Shown here in pieces: positions 9,247 through 18,805 of a stretch of DNA of 64,000 bases (position 1 is its first letter; every line of letters begins with the position of its first letter). The DNA is from Oceanococcus atlanticus. Lineage in GTDB: Bacteria > Pseudomonadota > Gammaproteobacteria > Nevskiales > Oceanococcaceae. The stretch spans positions 558,001 through 622,000 of the forward strand of contig NZ_AQQV01000003.1 in assembly GCF_002088235.1 (NCBI RefSeq). Reading direction: 5' to 3'. The notes beneath the pieces were generated by a model. It was not told where the DNA came from, did not search any database, and saw only the letters and a program-made list of their open reading frames with translations. Position numbers and translations under genes: made by a program.

Positions 9247-10620
9247 TCAGGCGCGACGCCAGGTGGTCCCGGCCGGCCCGTCTTCCAGCTGAATACCCGC
9301 TGCACTCAACTCATCACGGATCTGATCTGCCAGGGCGTAATCCTTGTCAGCCTTGGCCTGCGTGCGTGCGGCGATGCGTGCATCGATATCCGCCTCGCTG
9401 AGCGCGACCCCGGCCTTGAGCACACTGTCCGGATCGGCCTGTAACAGGCCCAAACGACCGGCCAGAGCCTTGAATTCGGCAGCAAGAGCAGCCGCCGCCT
9501 GCGGCTCGGCAGTCTTGCCCGTATTGATGGCTTTGACCATCTCATGCAGCACGGCATAGGCCTGCGGCGTGTTGAAGTCATCATCCATCGCGGCAACAAA
9601 GCGCGCGGTGTAATCCGAGGCCTGATAGCTCGCCCCCGGCTTCACGGCATCCAGCACCGTGTACCAGCGCAGCAAGCCCTGCTCGGCCACATCCAGCGCC
9701 TCTCGCGTGTACACCAGCGGGCTGCGGTAATGGGTGCCGAGTATGAAATGGCGAATGGTCTCGCCGCTGTAGTCGGCCAGCAGATCACGTATGGTGCTGA
9801 AGTTGCCCAGCGATTTGCTCATCTTTTCCGAGCCCACCTGGACAAAGCCATTGTGCATCCAGGTCGCCGCAAAGCTGGCGCCGGTGGCGCACACGGATTG
9901 AGCGATCTCATTCTCATGATGGGGGAATTTCAGGTCCATGCCGCCCCCGTGAATGTCGAAGGCATCACCCAGGCAGTGGGTCGACATCGCCGAGCACTCG
10001 ATATGCCAGCCCGGGCGGCCCTCGCCCCAGGGTGAAGACCAGGCCGGCTCACCCGGTTTGGCCGCTTTCCAGAGCACGAAATCCAGGGCGTCGCGCTTGG
10101 CTTCGCCCGGCGCAATGCGGGCACCGATGCGCAGCTCGTCCAGCCGTTTGCCGGACAGCGCGCCGTAGTTGTCATAGCTGCTGACCGAGAAATACACATC
10201 ACCATTGGCGGCTGCATAGGCGTGCCCATTGGCAATCAGCCGCTGCACCATGTCGATGATCTGCGGCATGTGCACGGTGGCGCGCGGTTCCTGATCAGCC
10301 TCACGCAGGCCCAGCGCCGTGCAGTCGGCATGAAACTCATCGACGAAACGTTCGGTCAGTTGCTCGGTGGCTTCGTCATTTTCCTGCGCACGCTTGATGA
10401 TCTTGTCGTCCACATCGGTGATGTTGCGGACGTAGTTCACCCGCAAGCCGCTGGCCTCAAGGTGACGCACCACCGAATCGAACACCAGCAGAAAACGCGC
10501 ATGGCCGAGGTGGCAATAGTCGTACACCGTGACACCACAGACGTACAGGCCCACTTCGCCCTGAACCCGTGGTGTGAATGCGTCTTTGCGACCGGTGAGA
10601 CTGTTGTGTATGCGCAGCAT
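9247..10620 (-). CDS. cysS: Cysteinyl-tRNA synthetase
   Basis: This class I aminoacyl-tRNA synthetase charges tRNA-Cys in the cytosol. From the ATG at 10620 the protein is 457 residues and starts MLRIHNSLTGRKDAF, colinear with the E. coli enzyme. VCGVTVYDYCHLGHAR carries a zinc-ligand Cys and the HIGH-type motif; EKMSKSLGN is the KMSKS loop; WHIECSAM and the HHENE segment carry the remaining zinc-site residues. A TTG start at 10638 would add six residues but has no family support. It follows pgpA on the same strand after about 50 bases and converges with folD. Confidence 0.97.
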   Translation of the reverse strand: MLRIHNSLTGRKDAFTPRVQGEVGLYVCGVTVYDYCHLGHARFLLVFDSVVRHLEASGLRVNYVRNITDVDDKIIKRAQENDEATEQLTERFVDEFHADCTALGLREADQEPRATVHMPQIIDMVQRLIANGHAYAAANGDVYFSVSSYDNYGALSGKRLDELRIGARIAPGEAKRDALDFVLWKAAKPGEPAWSSPWGEGRPGWHIECSAMSTHCLGDAFDIHGGGMDLKFPHHENEIAQSVCATGASFAATWMHNGFVQVGSEKMSKSLGNFSTIRDLLADYSGETIRHFILGTHYRSPLVYTREALDVAEQGLLRWYTVLDAVKPGASYQASDYTARFVAAMDDDFNTPQAYAVLHEMVKAINTGKTAEPQAAAALAAEFKALAGRLGLLQADPDSVLKAGVALSEADIDARIAARTQAKADKDYALADQIRDELSAAGIQLEDGPAGTTWRRA

Positions 10621-10669
10621 GAGTGGAGGTGCGAACAAAAAGGGCGGCTACTTTACCCGATGTTGCGCC

Positions 10670-11170
10670 TCAACTCAGAACCGCAACACTGGCCATCAGC
10701 GCCAGGGCCGCGAACACACCGGCCAAAAGGTCGTCCAGCATGATGCCAAGGCCACCATGTACGTGGCGGTCAAGCCAGCGTATCGGCCAGGGCTTGAGCA
10801 CATCGAAGACCCGAAACCATACGAAGACCAAGCCCAGAAGCAGCGGTGACAAAGGGTAGGACACCGGCCACAAGGCCAGTGGCAGCGCGGTCACATAAAG
10901 CCCGGCGAACTCGTCCCACACGATGCCGCCATGATCATGGACACCCAACCGGCGCGATGCTTCGCCGCAAATCGGGATGCCAACCAGGGCCACGATCACG
11001 GTGACCGCCACATACGGCCATGAACCCAGCCAGGCCAGGCTGAGCCACACCAGCGGCAGCGCGGCCAGCGTACCCGCCGTCCCGGGTGCCTTGGGTGATA
11101 AACCGCTGCCGAAGCCAAAGCCCAGCCACAATATGGGATCGGAGAAAACCTGTCGTGCGCTGGGATTCAT
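10670..11170 (-). CDS. pgpA: Phosphatidylglycerophosphatase A
   Basis: This is a 166-residue inner-membrane protein of the PgpA family. It removes phosphate from phosphatidylglycerophosphate to give phosphatidylglycerol. Family motifs are GSGLSPKAPGTAGTL near the N-terminus, HDHGGIVWDEFAG, and FRVFDVLKPWPIRWLD with GLGIMLDDLLAG near the C-terminus; the acidic residues are the predicted metal and phosphate site. Several hydrophobic segments fit membrane helices. It directly follows thiL (2-base gap), the usual gammaproteobacterial nusB-thiL-pgpA order. Confidence 0.95.
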   Translation of the reverse strand: MNPSARQVFSDPILWLGFGFGSGLSPKAPGTAGTLAALPLVWLSLAWLGSWPYVAVTVIVALVGIPICGEASRRLGVHDHGGIVWDEFAGLYVTALPLALWPVSYPLSPLLLGLVFVWFRVFDVLKPWPIRWLDRHVHGGLGIMLDDLLAGVFAALALMASVAVLS

Positions 11171-11172
11171 GC

Positions 11173-12093
11173 TCAGAAATGGCTGTAGCCGGTGAGTGGA
11201 ACAGGGTTCAGCTTACCTTGCCCGTCGCGCCCGACAAGCCCGCCCTCATGCTGAATCTGCCCCACCGCGCACAAGCCCGCGTGCCGGCCCTGCAAACTAG
11301 CCCACGCGGCGGGCGCCAAGGTGGCCACCAGGGCATAGTCATCACCGCCGTGCAAAGCCAGTGTCTGCGCCTCGCCCGGCGGCAGCGCGCGCAGCGCAGG
11401 CGCCAGCGGCAAGGCTTCAAGCTCGATCAGCGCGCCGCAGCCGCTGGCCTTCAGCACATGGCCCAGATCCGCAGCAAAGCCGTCTGAGACATCCACCGCT
11501 GCATGTGCCACACCGGCCAGTGCCTGACCGCAAGCCAGCTGCGGCTGCGGCCGGTCCAGATAGGCGCGCAAGGCCGGTGGCGCATCAGCGCCCTGTTGCA
11601 ACGCCAACGCGGCCGCGCCCAGCTCACCGGCCACCACGATCACATCGCCGGGTTTTGCGCCATCACGGCGCAAGGCCTGACCCGCCGCAACATGACCGAA
11701 AGCGGTGATGCTGATGCTCAAGGGGCCGCGCGTGGTGTCGCCACCGATCAGCGCCACATCGTGCTGCGCCGCCAGCTCGAACAAACCGTCGGCCAGCCCC
11801 GCCACAAAAGCTTCATCAGCCTGCGGCAGACTCAGATTGAGCAAGAACCCCAGCGGCTGTGCGCCCATGGCGGCCAAGTCACTGAGATTGACCGCCAGGG
11901 CCTTCCAGCCGATATCCGCGGGCGCCGTGCGCACAGGGAAATGGCGTCCTTCGATCAGGGTGTCGGAACACAGGGCCAGCTCGCGTCCGGCCGGAGGCTG
12001 GATCAGTGCGGCGTCATCGCCTATACCCAGAGTGCACCATGACGGCGTCGGTTTGCCCTGAAAGTACTTCCGAATCAGCTCGAATTCGGTCAC
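11173..12093 (-). CDS. thiL: Thiamine-monophosphate kinase
   Basis: The 306-residue product phosphorylates thiamine monophosphate to thiamine pyrophosphate with ATP, the last step of TPP synthesis. It is a PurM/ThiL-fold protein with FELIRKYF at the start, GIGDDAAL (metal-binding Asp pair), DTLIEGRHF, the GGDTTRGP motif, VDVSDGFAADLGH and HGGDDYAL. The start codon is GTG at 12093. It lies 17 bases after nusB and 2 bases before pgpA, so it is almost certainly cotranscribed with them. Confidence 0.96.
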   Translation of the reverse strand: MTEFELIRKYFQGKPTPSWCTLGIGDDAALIQPPAGRELALCSDTLIEGRHFPVRTAPADIGWKALAVNLSDLAAMGAQPLGFLLNLSLPQADEAFVAGLADGLFELAAQHDVALIGGDTTRGPLSISITAFGHVAAGQALRRDGAKPGDVIVVAGELGAAALALQQGADAPPALRAYLDRPQPQLACGQALAGVAHAAVDVSDGFAADLGHVLKASGCGALIELEALPLAPALRALPPGEAQTLALHGGDDYALVATLAPAAWASLQGRHAGLCAVGQIQHEGGLVGRDGQGKLNPVPLTGYSHF

Positions 12094-12110
12094 CGCGCGT
12101 GATGCAGCGC

Positions 12111-12542
12111 TCAGGCGCCGTGCGGGCGCAGCTCACGCGACAGCTTGTCGAGCACGCCGTTGACGTATTTGTGCGCCTGATCGGCACCGAACAGTTTTGA
12201 CAGCTCGATGGCCTCGTTGATCACGATGCCCTTGGACAACTCCATCGACTCGGACAGCTCATAGGCGCCAACCAGCAGCACCGCATGCTCCATCGGATCG
12301 AGCTGATCAAGCGCGCGATCCACATGTGCGGCGATGCGCTCATTAAGCCGCGGCGCGGCCTCGATGGTGCCGAAGACCAGAGTTTCGAGCATCGCCTTGT
12401 TGGCGTTCCTGAGGTGCTCCCACTCGCTGACTTCTTGCCAGATCTGCTGCGCCGCCACCTGGTTCATCAGCCAGCGGTACACCGCCTGCACAGCGCCATA
12501 ACGTGCTCCGCGACGCCCCGCAAGGCGCTTGCTCTCGCTCAT
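12111..12542 (-). CDS. nusB: Transcription antitermination factor NusB
   Basis: The 143-residue, helix-rich RNA-binding protein joins NusE/S10 on boxA RNA during rRNA antitermination. Recognisable segments are GARYGAVQAVYRW, HVDRALDQLDPMEHAVLLVGAYEL, and KGIVINEAIELSKLFG with HKYVNGVLDKL near the C-terminus. The ATG at 12542 overlaps the ribH stop as TGATG, so the two are coupled; a TTG one codon upstream is unlikely to be used. ribH-nusB-thiL is a common gene order in proteobacteria. Confidence 0.96.
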   Translation of the reverse strand: MSESKRLAGRRGARYGAVQAVYRWLMNQVAAQQIWQEVSEWEHLRNANKAMLETLVFGTIEAAPRLNERIAAHVDRALDQLDPMEHAVLLVGAYELSESMELSKGIVINEAIELSKLFGADQAHKYVNGVLDKLSRELRPHGA

Positions 12543-13009
12543 CAAGCCACCGCGCGCAAAATGTTCAGCGTATCAAGTACGGCAGCCGCCGCCTCCACGC
12601 CCTTGTTTTCCTCGTTCGGCCCGGCCCGGTCCAGGGCCTGCTGCAGGTCGTAGGTGGCGAGCACGCCAAAGCCCACAGGCAAACCGTAGTTGAGGGCCAC
12701 GTCGGCAATGCCGCGGGCACATTCACCGGCCACATACTCGAAATGTGCGGTATCGCCCTTGATCACCGCACCCAGGGCGATGATCCCGGCGTAGCGCTCA
12801 CTTTCCGCCAGACGCCCGGCCATCAACGGGATTTCGAATGCTCCCGGCACCACGTACTGGTCGATATTTTCGGCCGGCACGCCGCGTTGGGTCAGCGTGC
12901 GCTCGGCCGCATCGACCAGCGAATCCACGATAACCGGGTTCCACTGGGTGCTGACGATCGCAAAACGATCCATGGAGAAACTGTCGGCTTGAGCCGCGAT
13001 CTTGTTCAT
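12542..13009 (-). CDS. ribH: 6,7-dimethyl-8-ribityllumazine synthase
   Basis: The 155-residue protein condenses 5-amino-6-ribitylamino-uracil with 3,4-dihydroxy-2-butanone 4-phosphate, the penultimate riboflavin step; the family assembles into pentamers or icosahedral 60-mers. Motifs are FAIVSTQWNPVIVDSL, VPGAFEIPLMAGRL, ALGAVIKGDTAHFEYV (catalytic His) and FGVLATYDLQQAL. The usual GNKG near the C-terminus appears as ENKG. It lies 9 bases after ribBX and overlaps nusB. Confidence 0.96.
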   Translation of the reverse strand: MNKIAAQADSFSMDRFAIVSTQWNPVIVDSLVDAAERTLTQRGVPAENIDQYVVPGAFEIPLMAGRLAESERYAGIIALGAVIKGDTAHFEYVAGECARGIADVALNYGLPVGFGVLATYDLQQALDRAGPNEENKGVEAAAAVLDTLNILRAVA

Positions 13010-13018
13010 GCTGTGTAC

Positions 13019-14119
13019 TCAGTCGGTCTGAACGTATTCGGCCACTTCCAGATCAAATCCGGAGATAGCATGCATGCGCTTGGGCGCCGACAACACCCGC
13101 ATCTTACGCACATTGAGATCCATCAGAATCTGGGCGCCGATGCCGTAGGTGCGCAGATCAGCCACTTCTTCTTCGTCGGTAACCGGCTCGCTGGCCGACA
13201 GATGCATGATGTTCTTGACCAGAGCCTGCGGGGTTTCCCATTTGCGCAGCACTACAACCACGCCCTCGCCGGCCTCGGCGACGGTCTTCAGCGCGTTGTC
13301 CAGCGGCCAACCGAAGTCTTCGTGCTGGATACCCAGCACGTCAGACAAGGTATTGCGCAGATGTACGCGCACCAGTGTCGGCCGCTCCGGATCGATGTCG
13401 CCCTTGACCAGCGCCATATGCACGGTGTTGTCGACCGAATCTTCGTAGGCCACCAGCTTGAACGCGCCGTGGCGGGTGTTGACCACCGACTCGCAGACTC
13501 GCTCCACCGAATGTTCGTTCTGCAGACGGTAGCGAATCAGGTCGGCAATGGTGCCCAGCTTGATGCCATGTTCGGCGGCAAACTTTTCCAGATCCGGGCG
13601 ACGCGCCATGGTGCCATCTTCGTTGAGCACCTCGACGATCACCGCGGCGGCTTCCTTGCACCCGGCCAGACGGGCCAGATCGCAGCCTGCCTCGGTATGC
13701 CCGGCGCGCGCCAGCACCCCACCCGGCTCAGCCATCAGGGGGAAGATGTGACCCGGTTGAACCACGTCTTCAGGGCGCGCTTCCGGCTCCACCGCAACCC
13801 GCACGGTGCGCGCGCGGTCATGGGCGGAAATACCGGTGGTTACGCCTTCGGCCGCTTCAATCGAAACGGTGAAGTTGGTGCCGTGCGCGGCGGCGTTGTC
13901 ATTCACCATGAGCGGCAGACGCAGCTGGCGGCAACGATCACGGGTCAGGGTCAGACAGATCAGGCCACGCGCGTAGCGGGCCATGAAATTGATGTCTTCC
14001 GGCCGCACGAATTCCGCAGCCATGACGATGTCGCCTTCGTTCTCACGGTCTTCATCGTCCATCAGAATCACCATGCGCCCCTGGCGCATGTCTTCGATGA
14101 TGTCTTCGATCCTATCCAT
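13019..14119 (-). CDS. ribB: 3,4-dihydroxy-2-butanone 4-phosphate synthase with degenerate RibA-like domain (RibBX)
   Basis: The 366-residue, two-domain protein has an N-terminal RibB domain (about 1-200) that converts ribulose 5-phosphate to DHBP. It carries [12 protein letters not shown], the [10 protein letters not shown] block, TNFTVSIEA and [16 protein letters not shown]. The C-terminal half (about 205-366) is clearly RibA-like ([22 protein letters not shown]), but the three zinc-binding cysteines of GTP cyclohydrolase II (SEC...CDCG region) are replaced by [19 protein letters not shown] cyclohydrolase II activity is therefore not expected. This matches the RibBX variant known from Proteobacteria, so a separate ribA should exist elsewhere. 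It sits between ribE and ribH. Confidence 0.95.
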   Translation of the reverse strand: MDRIEDIIEDMRQGRMVILMDDEDRENEGDIVMAAEFVRPEDINFMARYARGLICLTLTRDRCRQLRLPLMVNDNAAAHGTNFTVSIEAAEGVTTGISAHDRARTVRVAVEPEARPEDVVQPGHIFPLMAEPGGVLARAGHTEAGCDLARLAGCKEAAAVIVEVLNEDGTMARRPDLEKFAAEHGIKLGTIADLIRYRLQNEHSVERVCESVVNTRHGAFKLVAYEDSVDNTVHMALVKGDIDPERPTLVRVHLRNTLSDVLGIQHEDFGWPLDNALKTVAEAGEGVVVVLRKWETPQALVKNIMHLSASEPVTDEEEVADLRTYGIGAQILMDLNVRKMRVLSAPKRMHAISGFDLEVAEYVQTD

Positions 14120-14122
14120 CTT

Positions 14123-14737
14123 TTACTGTCCTTGGCGGGCGTCGTCACGCGCGCTGAGCAGGCGTTCGAGATAACGTGCCACCACATCCACTTCCAGATT
14201 AATCCGCTGCCCCACATCCCACCCCGAGATGGTGGTCATCTCCTGGGTGTGCGGCACGATATTGACCGTGAAAGTGTTGGCGCTGACATCGTTGACGGTC
14301 AGGCTCACGCCATCGAGCGTGACCGAGCCCTTGCGGGCGATATAGCGTGCCAGATCAGCAGGCGCTTCAAGTTCAAATTGTCGGCTGCGCACCTCGTCGC
14401 GACAAGCGCGGATGTGCGCGATGCCATCGACATGACCGCTGACCAGATGGCCGCCGAGGCGGTCGCTGGCAGCCAGCGCCCGCTCCAGATTAACCGGCTG
14501 TTCAAGCTGCAGATCATCCAGGGTGGTCAGACGCAGGGTTTCCGCCGATACGTCGGCCCAGAAGGCGTTCTTTTCCCAGGTCTGCGCGGTCAGGCACACG
14601 CCGTTAACGGCAATGCTTTCGCCGACATCGGGCTTGTCCATTGGCAGATTGCCGGTCTCGATCAGAAAGCGCATGTCGCCGCCGTGATCAACACGGTCAA
14701 CGAGCCGGCCCAAACCGGTGATGATTCCAGTGAACAT
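14123..14737 (-). CDS. ribE: Riboflavin synthase, alpha chain
   Basis: The 204-residue protein has two lumazine-binding repeats (about 1-90 and 95-190). It dismutates two molecules of 6,7-dimethyl-8-ribityllumazine into riboflavin and the pyrimidine intermediate. Motifs are MFTGII at the N-terminus, [22 protein letters not shown] and [15 protein letters not shown]. It lies 3 bases from both ribD and ribBX, so it is part of one transcript. Confidence 0.97.
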   Translation of the reverse strand: MFTGIITGLGRLVDRVDHGGDMRFLIETGNLPMDKPDVGESIAVNGVCLTAQTWEKNAFWADVSAETLRLTTLDDLQLEQPVNLERALAASDRLGGHLVSGHVDGIAHIRACRDEVRSRQFELEAPADLARYIARKGSVTLDGVSLTVNDVSANTFTVNIVPHTQEMTTISGWDVGQRINLEVDVVARYLERLLSARDDARQGQ

Positions 14738-14740
14738 GAT

Positions 14741-15799
14741 TCAGATACGCGTTTGTGGACGCGCGATGATACGCAAGTCGTCGCCGATGCGCCGAGAATC
14801 CAGCCAGTCCAGGCGAATTCTCGCATCAAGATCATCCAGCACACCGAGCTCGGCCGCAGGCAAGCCTTGACCAAGCAAAGCGGGGGCGGCGTAGATGATC
14901 ACCTCATCAACCAGCTCCGCGCGCAGAAACGCCGCCGACACAGTAGGCCCGGCCTCGACCAGGATTTCATTGCAGCCACGCGCCGCAAGCGCATCCACGG
15001 CGGCATGCAGATCCAGCCGTTCATCGCACACAGGCAGGCTTTGACCATTGCGCACCGGATCCCGACTGGCATGCAGAATCAGGTAGTGCTCATCGGCCCT
15101 CAAGCGCGCATCACGCGGGGTCCTGTGCTCACGATCGAGAACCACCCGCAAAGGTTGCTGCACGCTGTCGTGAGGCAGGCGCGCGGTCATTTGCGGGTCA
15201 TCCGCCAGCACCGTGCCCACGCCGGTGATCATGGCGCAGGAACGCGCCCTCCAGCGGTGTCCGTCGAGCCGTGCCTGCGCACCGGTAATCCACTGACTGC
15301 GCCCGTCTGGCAGCGCGCTGCGCCCATCCAAACTCATCGCCAACTTCATGCGCAGCCACGGTCGGCCACCACTCATGCGCCGGTGAAAACCGGGATTGAG
15401 CGCTGCGGCTTCGGCTTGCAGCAAACCGCTGCTGACCTCGACCCCGGCCTCGCGCAGTGCTTGCGCACCGCCGCTTGCGCCGCTGGCATCCGGCGCGGCA
15501 AACACCACGCGTTTGATGCCCGCCTTGATCAAGGCCTGGCTACAGGGCCCTGTGCGCCCCTGATGGTTGCACGGTTCAAGGCTGACATAGGCGGTGGCGC
15601 CGCGTGCGCGATCACCCGCCATGGCCAGAGCGTTGACCTCGGCGTGCGCCTGCCCGGCGCGCTGGTGCCAACCCTCGCCCACGATGACATCGCCGCGCAC
15701 GATGACGCAGCCGACCTGTGGATTGGGGGCACAGCTCAGACGCCCACGCGCAGCCAGGCGGATCGCCCGGGCCAGAAACTGGCCATCACGCAGGCTCAT
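14741..15799 (-). CDS. ribD: Bifunctional pyrimidine deaminase / reductase RibD
   Basis: The product is 352 residues. The N-terminal deaminase domain (about 1-145) has HAEVNAL and the zinc motif EPCNHQGRTGPC. The C-terminal NADPH reductase domain (about 150-350) has RPWLRMKLAMSLDGR, GVGTVLADDP and EAGPTVSAAFL. It performs the second and third steps of riboflavin synthesis. Its ATG overlaps the nrdR stop by 4 bases (ATGA), placing it in the glyA-nrdR-rib transcript. That leaves no room for an FMN riboswitch directly in front. Confidence 0.97.
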   Translation of the reverse strand: MSLRDGQFLARAIRLAARGRLSCAPNPQVGCVIVRGDVIVGEGWHQRAGQAHAEVNALAMAGDRARGATAYVSLEPCNHQGRTGPCSQALIKAGIKRVVFAAPDASGASGGAQALREAGVEVSSGLLQAEAAALNPGFHRRMSGGRPWLRMKLAMSLDGRSALPDGRSQWITGAQARLDGHRWRARSCAMITGVGTVLADDPQMTARLPHDSVQQPLRVVLDREHRTPRDARLRADEHYLILHASRDPVRNGQSLPVCDERLDLHAAVDALAARGCNEILVEAGPTVSAAFLRAELVDEVIIYAAPALLGQGLPAAELGVLDDLDARIRLDWLDSRRIGDDLRIIARPQTRI

Positions 15800-16308
15800 G
15801 ACTTGCTCGATTCGAGATCGATCAGGCTGAGCTGGCGGCGTCGCAGTTCCGGGCCGGGTTCGCCCTCCAGGGTTTCGATCTCGCGCCGGAACTCCTCTAC
15901 ATCCTTGAAGTTCTTGTACACCGCGGCGAAACGTACGTAGGCCACGTGATCCAGATCCTGCAATTCCTGCATGACCCAGTCGCCGACCTGACTGGCTTCG
16001 ACTTCGCGCTCGCCGGTGGTGCGCAACTTGTGCATCACGTGGGTCACCGCCGCTTCCACCTGATCGGCGGAAATCCGCGTTTTGGCCACCGCATGATTGA
16101 TGCCCCGGCGCAGCTTCTGTTCATCAAACGGCTGCACCACACCACCGCGCTTGCGGATCAGTGGCATGACCAGTTCAGCACTTTCGAAAGTGGTGAAGCG
16201 CTCGCCGCATTGCCCACACTCGCGGCGACGGCGGACCTGATAGCCCTCCGCCGCCAGCCGTGAATCAACGACGCGGGTATCCGGTTCGTTGCAAAAAGGA
16301 CACTGCAA
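15796..16308 (-). CDS. nrdR: Transcriptional repressor NrdR
   Basis: The 170-residue protein has an N-terminal zinc ribbon (CPFC near residue 3 and CGQCG near residue 33) and an ATP-cone domain (about 48-138; LIRKRGGVVQPFDEQKL and YVRFAAVYKNF). NrdR senses ATP/dATP and represses ribonucleotide reductase genes by binding NrdR boxes. It is about 15 residues longer than most relatives because of the C-terminal tail. It sits between glyA and ribD, a conserved order. Confidence 0.97.
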   Translation of the reverse strand: MQCPFCNEPDTRVVDSRLAAEGYQVRRRRECGQCGERFTTFESAELVMPLIRKRGGVVQPFDEQKLRRGINHAVAKTRISADQVEAAVTHVMHKLRTTGEREVEASQVGDWVMQELQDLDHVAYVRFAAVYKNFKDVEEFRREIETLEGEPGPELRRRQLSLIDLESSKS

Positions 16309-16340
16309 GACGCATCAACCCCGAGCGACGACGAACAGCC

Positions 16341-17606
16341 TTAGCCGTAGACCGGGAAGCGCGCGCACAACTCCGCCACCTGGCCGCGCACCTGATCAAC
16401 CGTCGTCTGGGCATCGCCAGCCTGCAACGCATCGAGGATGTCGCAGATCCAGCCGGCGATCTGGGCCATTTCGGCCTCTTTGAAACCGCGCGTGGTGCCG
16501 GCTGGCGAGCCGATACGCAGCCCGCTGGTCACAAACGGCGAGCGCGGATCATTCGGCACCGCATTCTTGTTCAGCGTGATATGAGCCTGACCAAGGGTCT
16601 CTTCGGCATCTTTGCCCGTAACCTCACGACCGATCATATCAACCAGGAACAGATGATCATCGGTACCGCCAGACACCACCTTGTAGCCGCGCTCGATCAT
16701 GACCTCAGCCATGGCCTTGGCGTTCTTCAGGACCTGCTGCTGGTACTCGGCAAACTCCGGCTTCAGCGCCTCACCAAAGGCCACGGCCTTGGCTGCGATG
16801 ACATGCATCAGCGGACCGCCCTGCTGGCCCGGGAACACCGCCGAGTTCAGCTTCTTGTGCAGATCTTCGTTGTCTTCGGCGGACAGAATCAGGCCACCGC
16901 GTGGGCCGCGCAAAGTCTTGTGCGTGGTTGTGGTCACCACATGCGCGTGCGGCAGCGGGCTGGGATAGGCGCCGGTGGCGACCAAGCCCGCCACGTGAGC
17001 CATGTCAACCATGAACCAGGCGCCGATTTCGTCGGCCAGACGACGCATGCGCGCCCAGTCCACATGCCGTGAGTAGGCGGAGAAACCACCCAGAATCATC
17101 TTCGGCTTCTCACGCCGTGCAGCCTCTTCCAGCGCGTCGTAATCAATCTCGCCGGTTTCGGCATTCAGCTCATAGGCAATCGGCTGATACAGCTTGCCGG
17201 AGAAGTTGACCGGTGAGCCATGGGTCAGGTGACCGCCATGGGCCAGCGAGAAACCAAGAAACTTGTCACCCGGCTGCAGCAGCGCCAGAAACACCGCGGC
17301 GTTGGCCTGGGCTCCCGAGTGCGGCTGCACGTTGGCGAACTTGGCGCCAAACAGCTGTTTGGCCCGCTCGCGCGCCAGATCTTCACTCTGGTCAACAAAC
17401 TCGCAACCACCGTAATAGCGACGGCCCGGCAAGCCTTCCGCGTACTTATTGGTCAGCACCGTGCCTTGAGCCTGCATCACGGCCGGCGAGGCATAGTTTT
17501 CTGACGCGATCAGCTCAATATGCTGTTCCTGGCGCTTGGCCTCGGCATCGATGGTGGCAAACAGTTCCGGATCGGCTTCGGACAGCGTCGGGAAATTCAC
17601 GTACAC
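16341..17606 (-). CDS. glyA: Serine hydroxymethyltransferase
   Basis: The 421-residue PLP enzyme interconverts serine and glycine with tetrahydrofolate, the main source of methylene-THF for FolD and thymidylate. The PLP lysine lies in [14 protein letters not shown]. Other family blocks are [39 protein letters not shown] and [16 protein letters not shown]. It begins 18 bases after nadA and ends 32 bases before nrdR. Confidence 0.98.
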   Translation of the reverse strand: MYVNFPTLSEADPELFATIDAEAKRQEQHIELIASENYASPAVMQAQGTVLTNKYAEGLPGRRYYGGCEFVDQSEDLARERAKQLFGAKFANVQPHSGAQANAAVFLALLQPGDKFLGFSLAHGGHLTHGSPVNFSGKLYQPIAYELNAETGEIDYDALEEAARREKPKMILGGFSAYSRHVDWARMRRLADEIGAWFMVDMAHVAGLVATGAYPSPLPHAHVVTTTTHKTLRGPRGGLILSAEDNEDLHKKLNSAVFPGQQGGPLMHVIAAKAVAFGEALKPEFAEYQQQVLKNAKAMAEVMIERGYKVVSGGTDDHLFLVDMIGREVTGKDAEETLGQAHITLNKNAVPNDPRSPFVTSGLRIGSPAGTTRGFKEAEMAQIAGWICDILDALQAGDAQTTVDQVRGQVAELCARFPVYG

Positions 17607-17624
17607 GGGCGGTCAATCTCTCTA

Positions 17625-18719
17625 TCAGGTGATTTGCAGCATGCGTTCCAGGGCCAGGCGCGCCGGTTCAGCGACCTCGGCTGGAACACGAATCTGGTTG
17701 ACGACCTCACCGGCAACGAGATTCTCCAGCGTCCAGGCCAGATGTTGCGGATCGGTGCGGAACATCGTCGAGCACATGCACACCACCGGTGACATGAACT
17801 GAACGTTGACCCCTTTGGGCTTCATTTCGTGGTGCAGACGGTTGACCAGATTGAGCTCGGTGCCAACCAGCCACGTGGTGCCGGGCTCGGAGGCACGCAC
17901 GGTCTTGAGTATCGCTTCGGTGGAACCGACCACATCGGATTTCTGGCACACCTCGAAGCTGTTCTCCGGGTGCGAAATCACCTTGCCGTTGGGCTCACGC
18001 TCGCGGAAGCGGTCGATATGTTCCGGTTTGAACATCTGGTGGACCGAGCAGAACCCCTTCCACAAAATGATCTTGGCCGCCTTGATCTGTTCGGCGGTGA
18101 GGCCGCCCTGCGGTTTGTCGAAATCCCACACGACCATCTGCTCGAGCGGAATCCCCATGCCGTAGCCGGTGTTGCGCCCCAGATGTTGGTCCGGGAAGAA
18201 CAGCACTTTCTCACGCTGATTGAAGGCCCACTCGAGGATGCCGCGGGCATTGGTCGAAGTGCACACCACGCCACCGTGACGTCCGCAGAAGGACTTCAGA
18301 TCGGCCGCCGAGTTGATGTAGGTCACCGGGGTGACCGTTTCATCCGGATCCAGCACCTCGGACAGCTCACGCCAGGCGCGCTCAACATTGGCCAGATTGG
18401 CCATGTCCGCCATCGAACAGCCCGCTGCCATGTCCGGCAGAATCACGCTCTGCTCCGGGCGGGTCAGGATGTCAGCAACCTCGGCCATGAAGTGCACGCC
18501 ACAAAATACGATGAAGTCGGCATCAGATTCCGCCGCTTCGCGTGACAGCTTGAGCGAATCACCGGAGTAGTCGGCGTGCTTGAACACCTCGTCGCGCTGA
18601 TAGTGGTGGCCCAATATGGCCAAACGCTCGCCCAGCGCCGCTTTGGCCGCAACAATGCGCCCTTCGCAGCTGGCATCGTCGAGCGCGTCGAAATCCTGAA
18701 TGGCAAGTGATGCAGTCAT
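17625..18719 (-). CDS. nadA: Quinolinate synthase
   Basis: The 364-residue [4Fe-4S] enzyme condenses iminoaspartate with dihydroxyacetone phosphate to quinolinate for NAD synthesis. The likely cluster cysteines lie in SFCGRHGGVVCTSTNA, WKGFCSVHQMF and VVCMCSTMF. Other motifs are LGHHYQRDEV, GDSLKLSREA and FFPDQHLGRNTG. It heads the group running into glyA. No nadB or nadC is in the window. Confidence 0.97.
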   Translation of the reverse strand: MTASLAIQDFDALDDASCEGRIVAAKAALGERLAILGHHYQRDEVFKHADYSGDSLKLSREAAESDADFIVFCGVHFMAEVADILTRPEQSVILPDMAAGCSMADMANLANVERAWRELSEVLDPDETVTPVTYINSAADLKSFCGRHGGVVCTSTNARGILEWAFNQREKVLFFPDQHLGRNTGYGMGIPLEQMVVWDFDKPQGGLTAEQIKAAKIILWKGFCSVHQMFKPEHIDRFREREPNGKVISHPENSFEVCQKSDVVGSTEAILKTVRASEPGTTWLVGTELNLVNRLHHEMKPKGVNVQFMSPVVCMCSTMFRTDPQHLAWTLENLVAGEVVNQIRVPAEVAEPARLALERMLQIT

Positions 18720-18805
18720 GGCGTCACCTCATACGTCCATGCCGATAATTCGGCTGTCTATTTTCGCCCAAATCAGCGCGCGGCGCAGCAACAGGCTGGC
18801 GCGCC

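Noticed and set aside
15796-15850. FMN riboswitch before ribD
   Set aside because: ribD overlaps nrdR by 4 bases and no RFN-like conserved boxes were seen before the other rib genes.
12503-15940. 1145-codon plus-strand frame across the rib genes
   Set aside because: It spans five well-recognised minus-strand genes; its translation is rich in His, Gln and Arg as expected for an antisense shadow.
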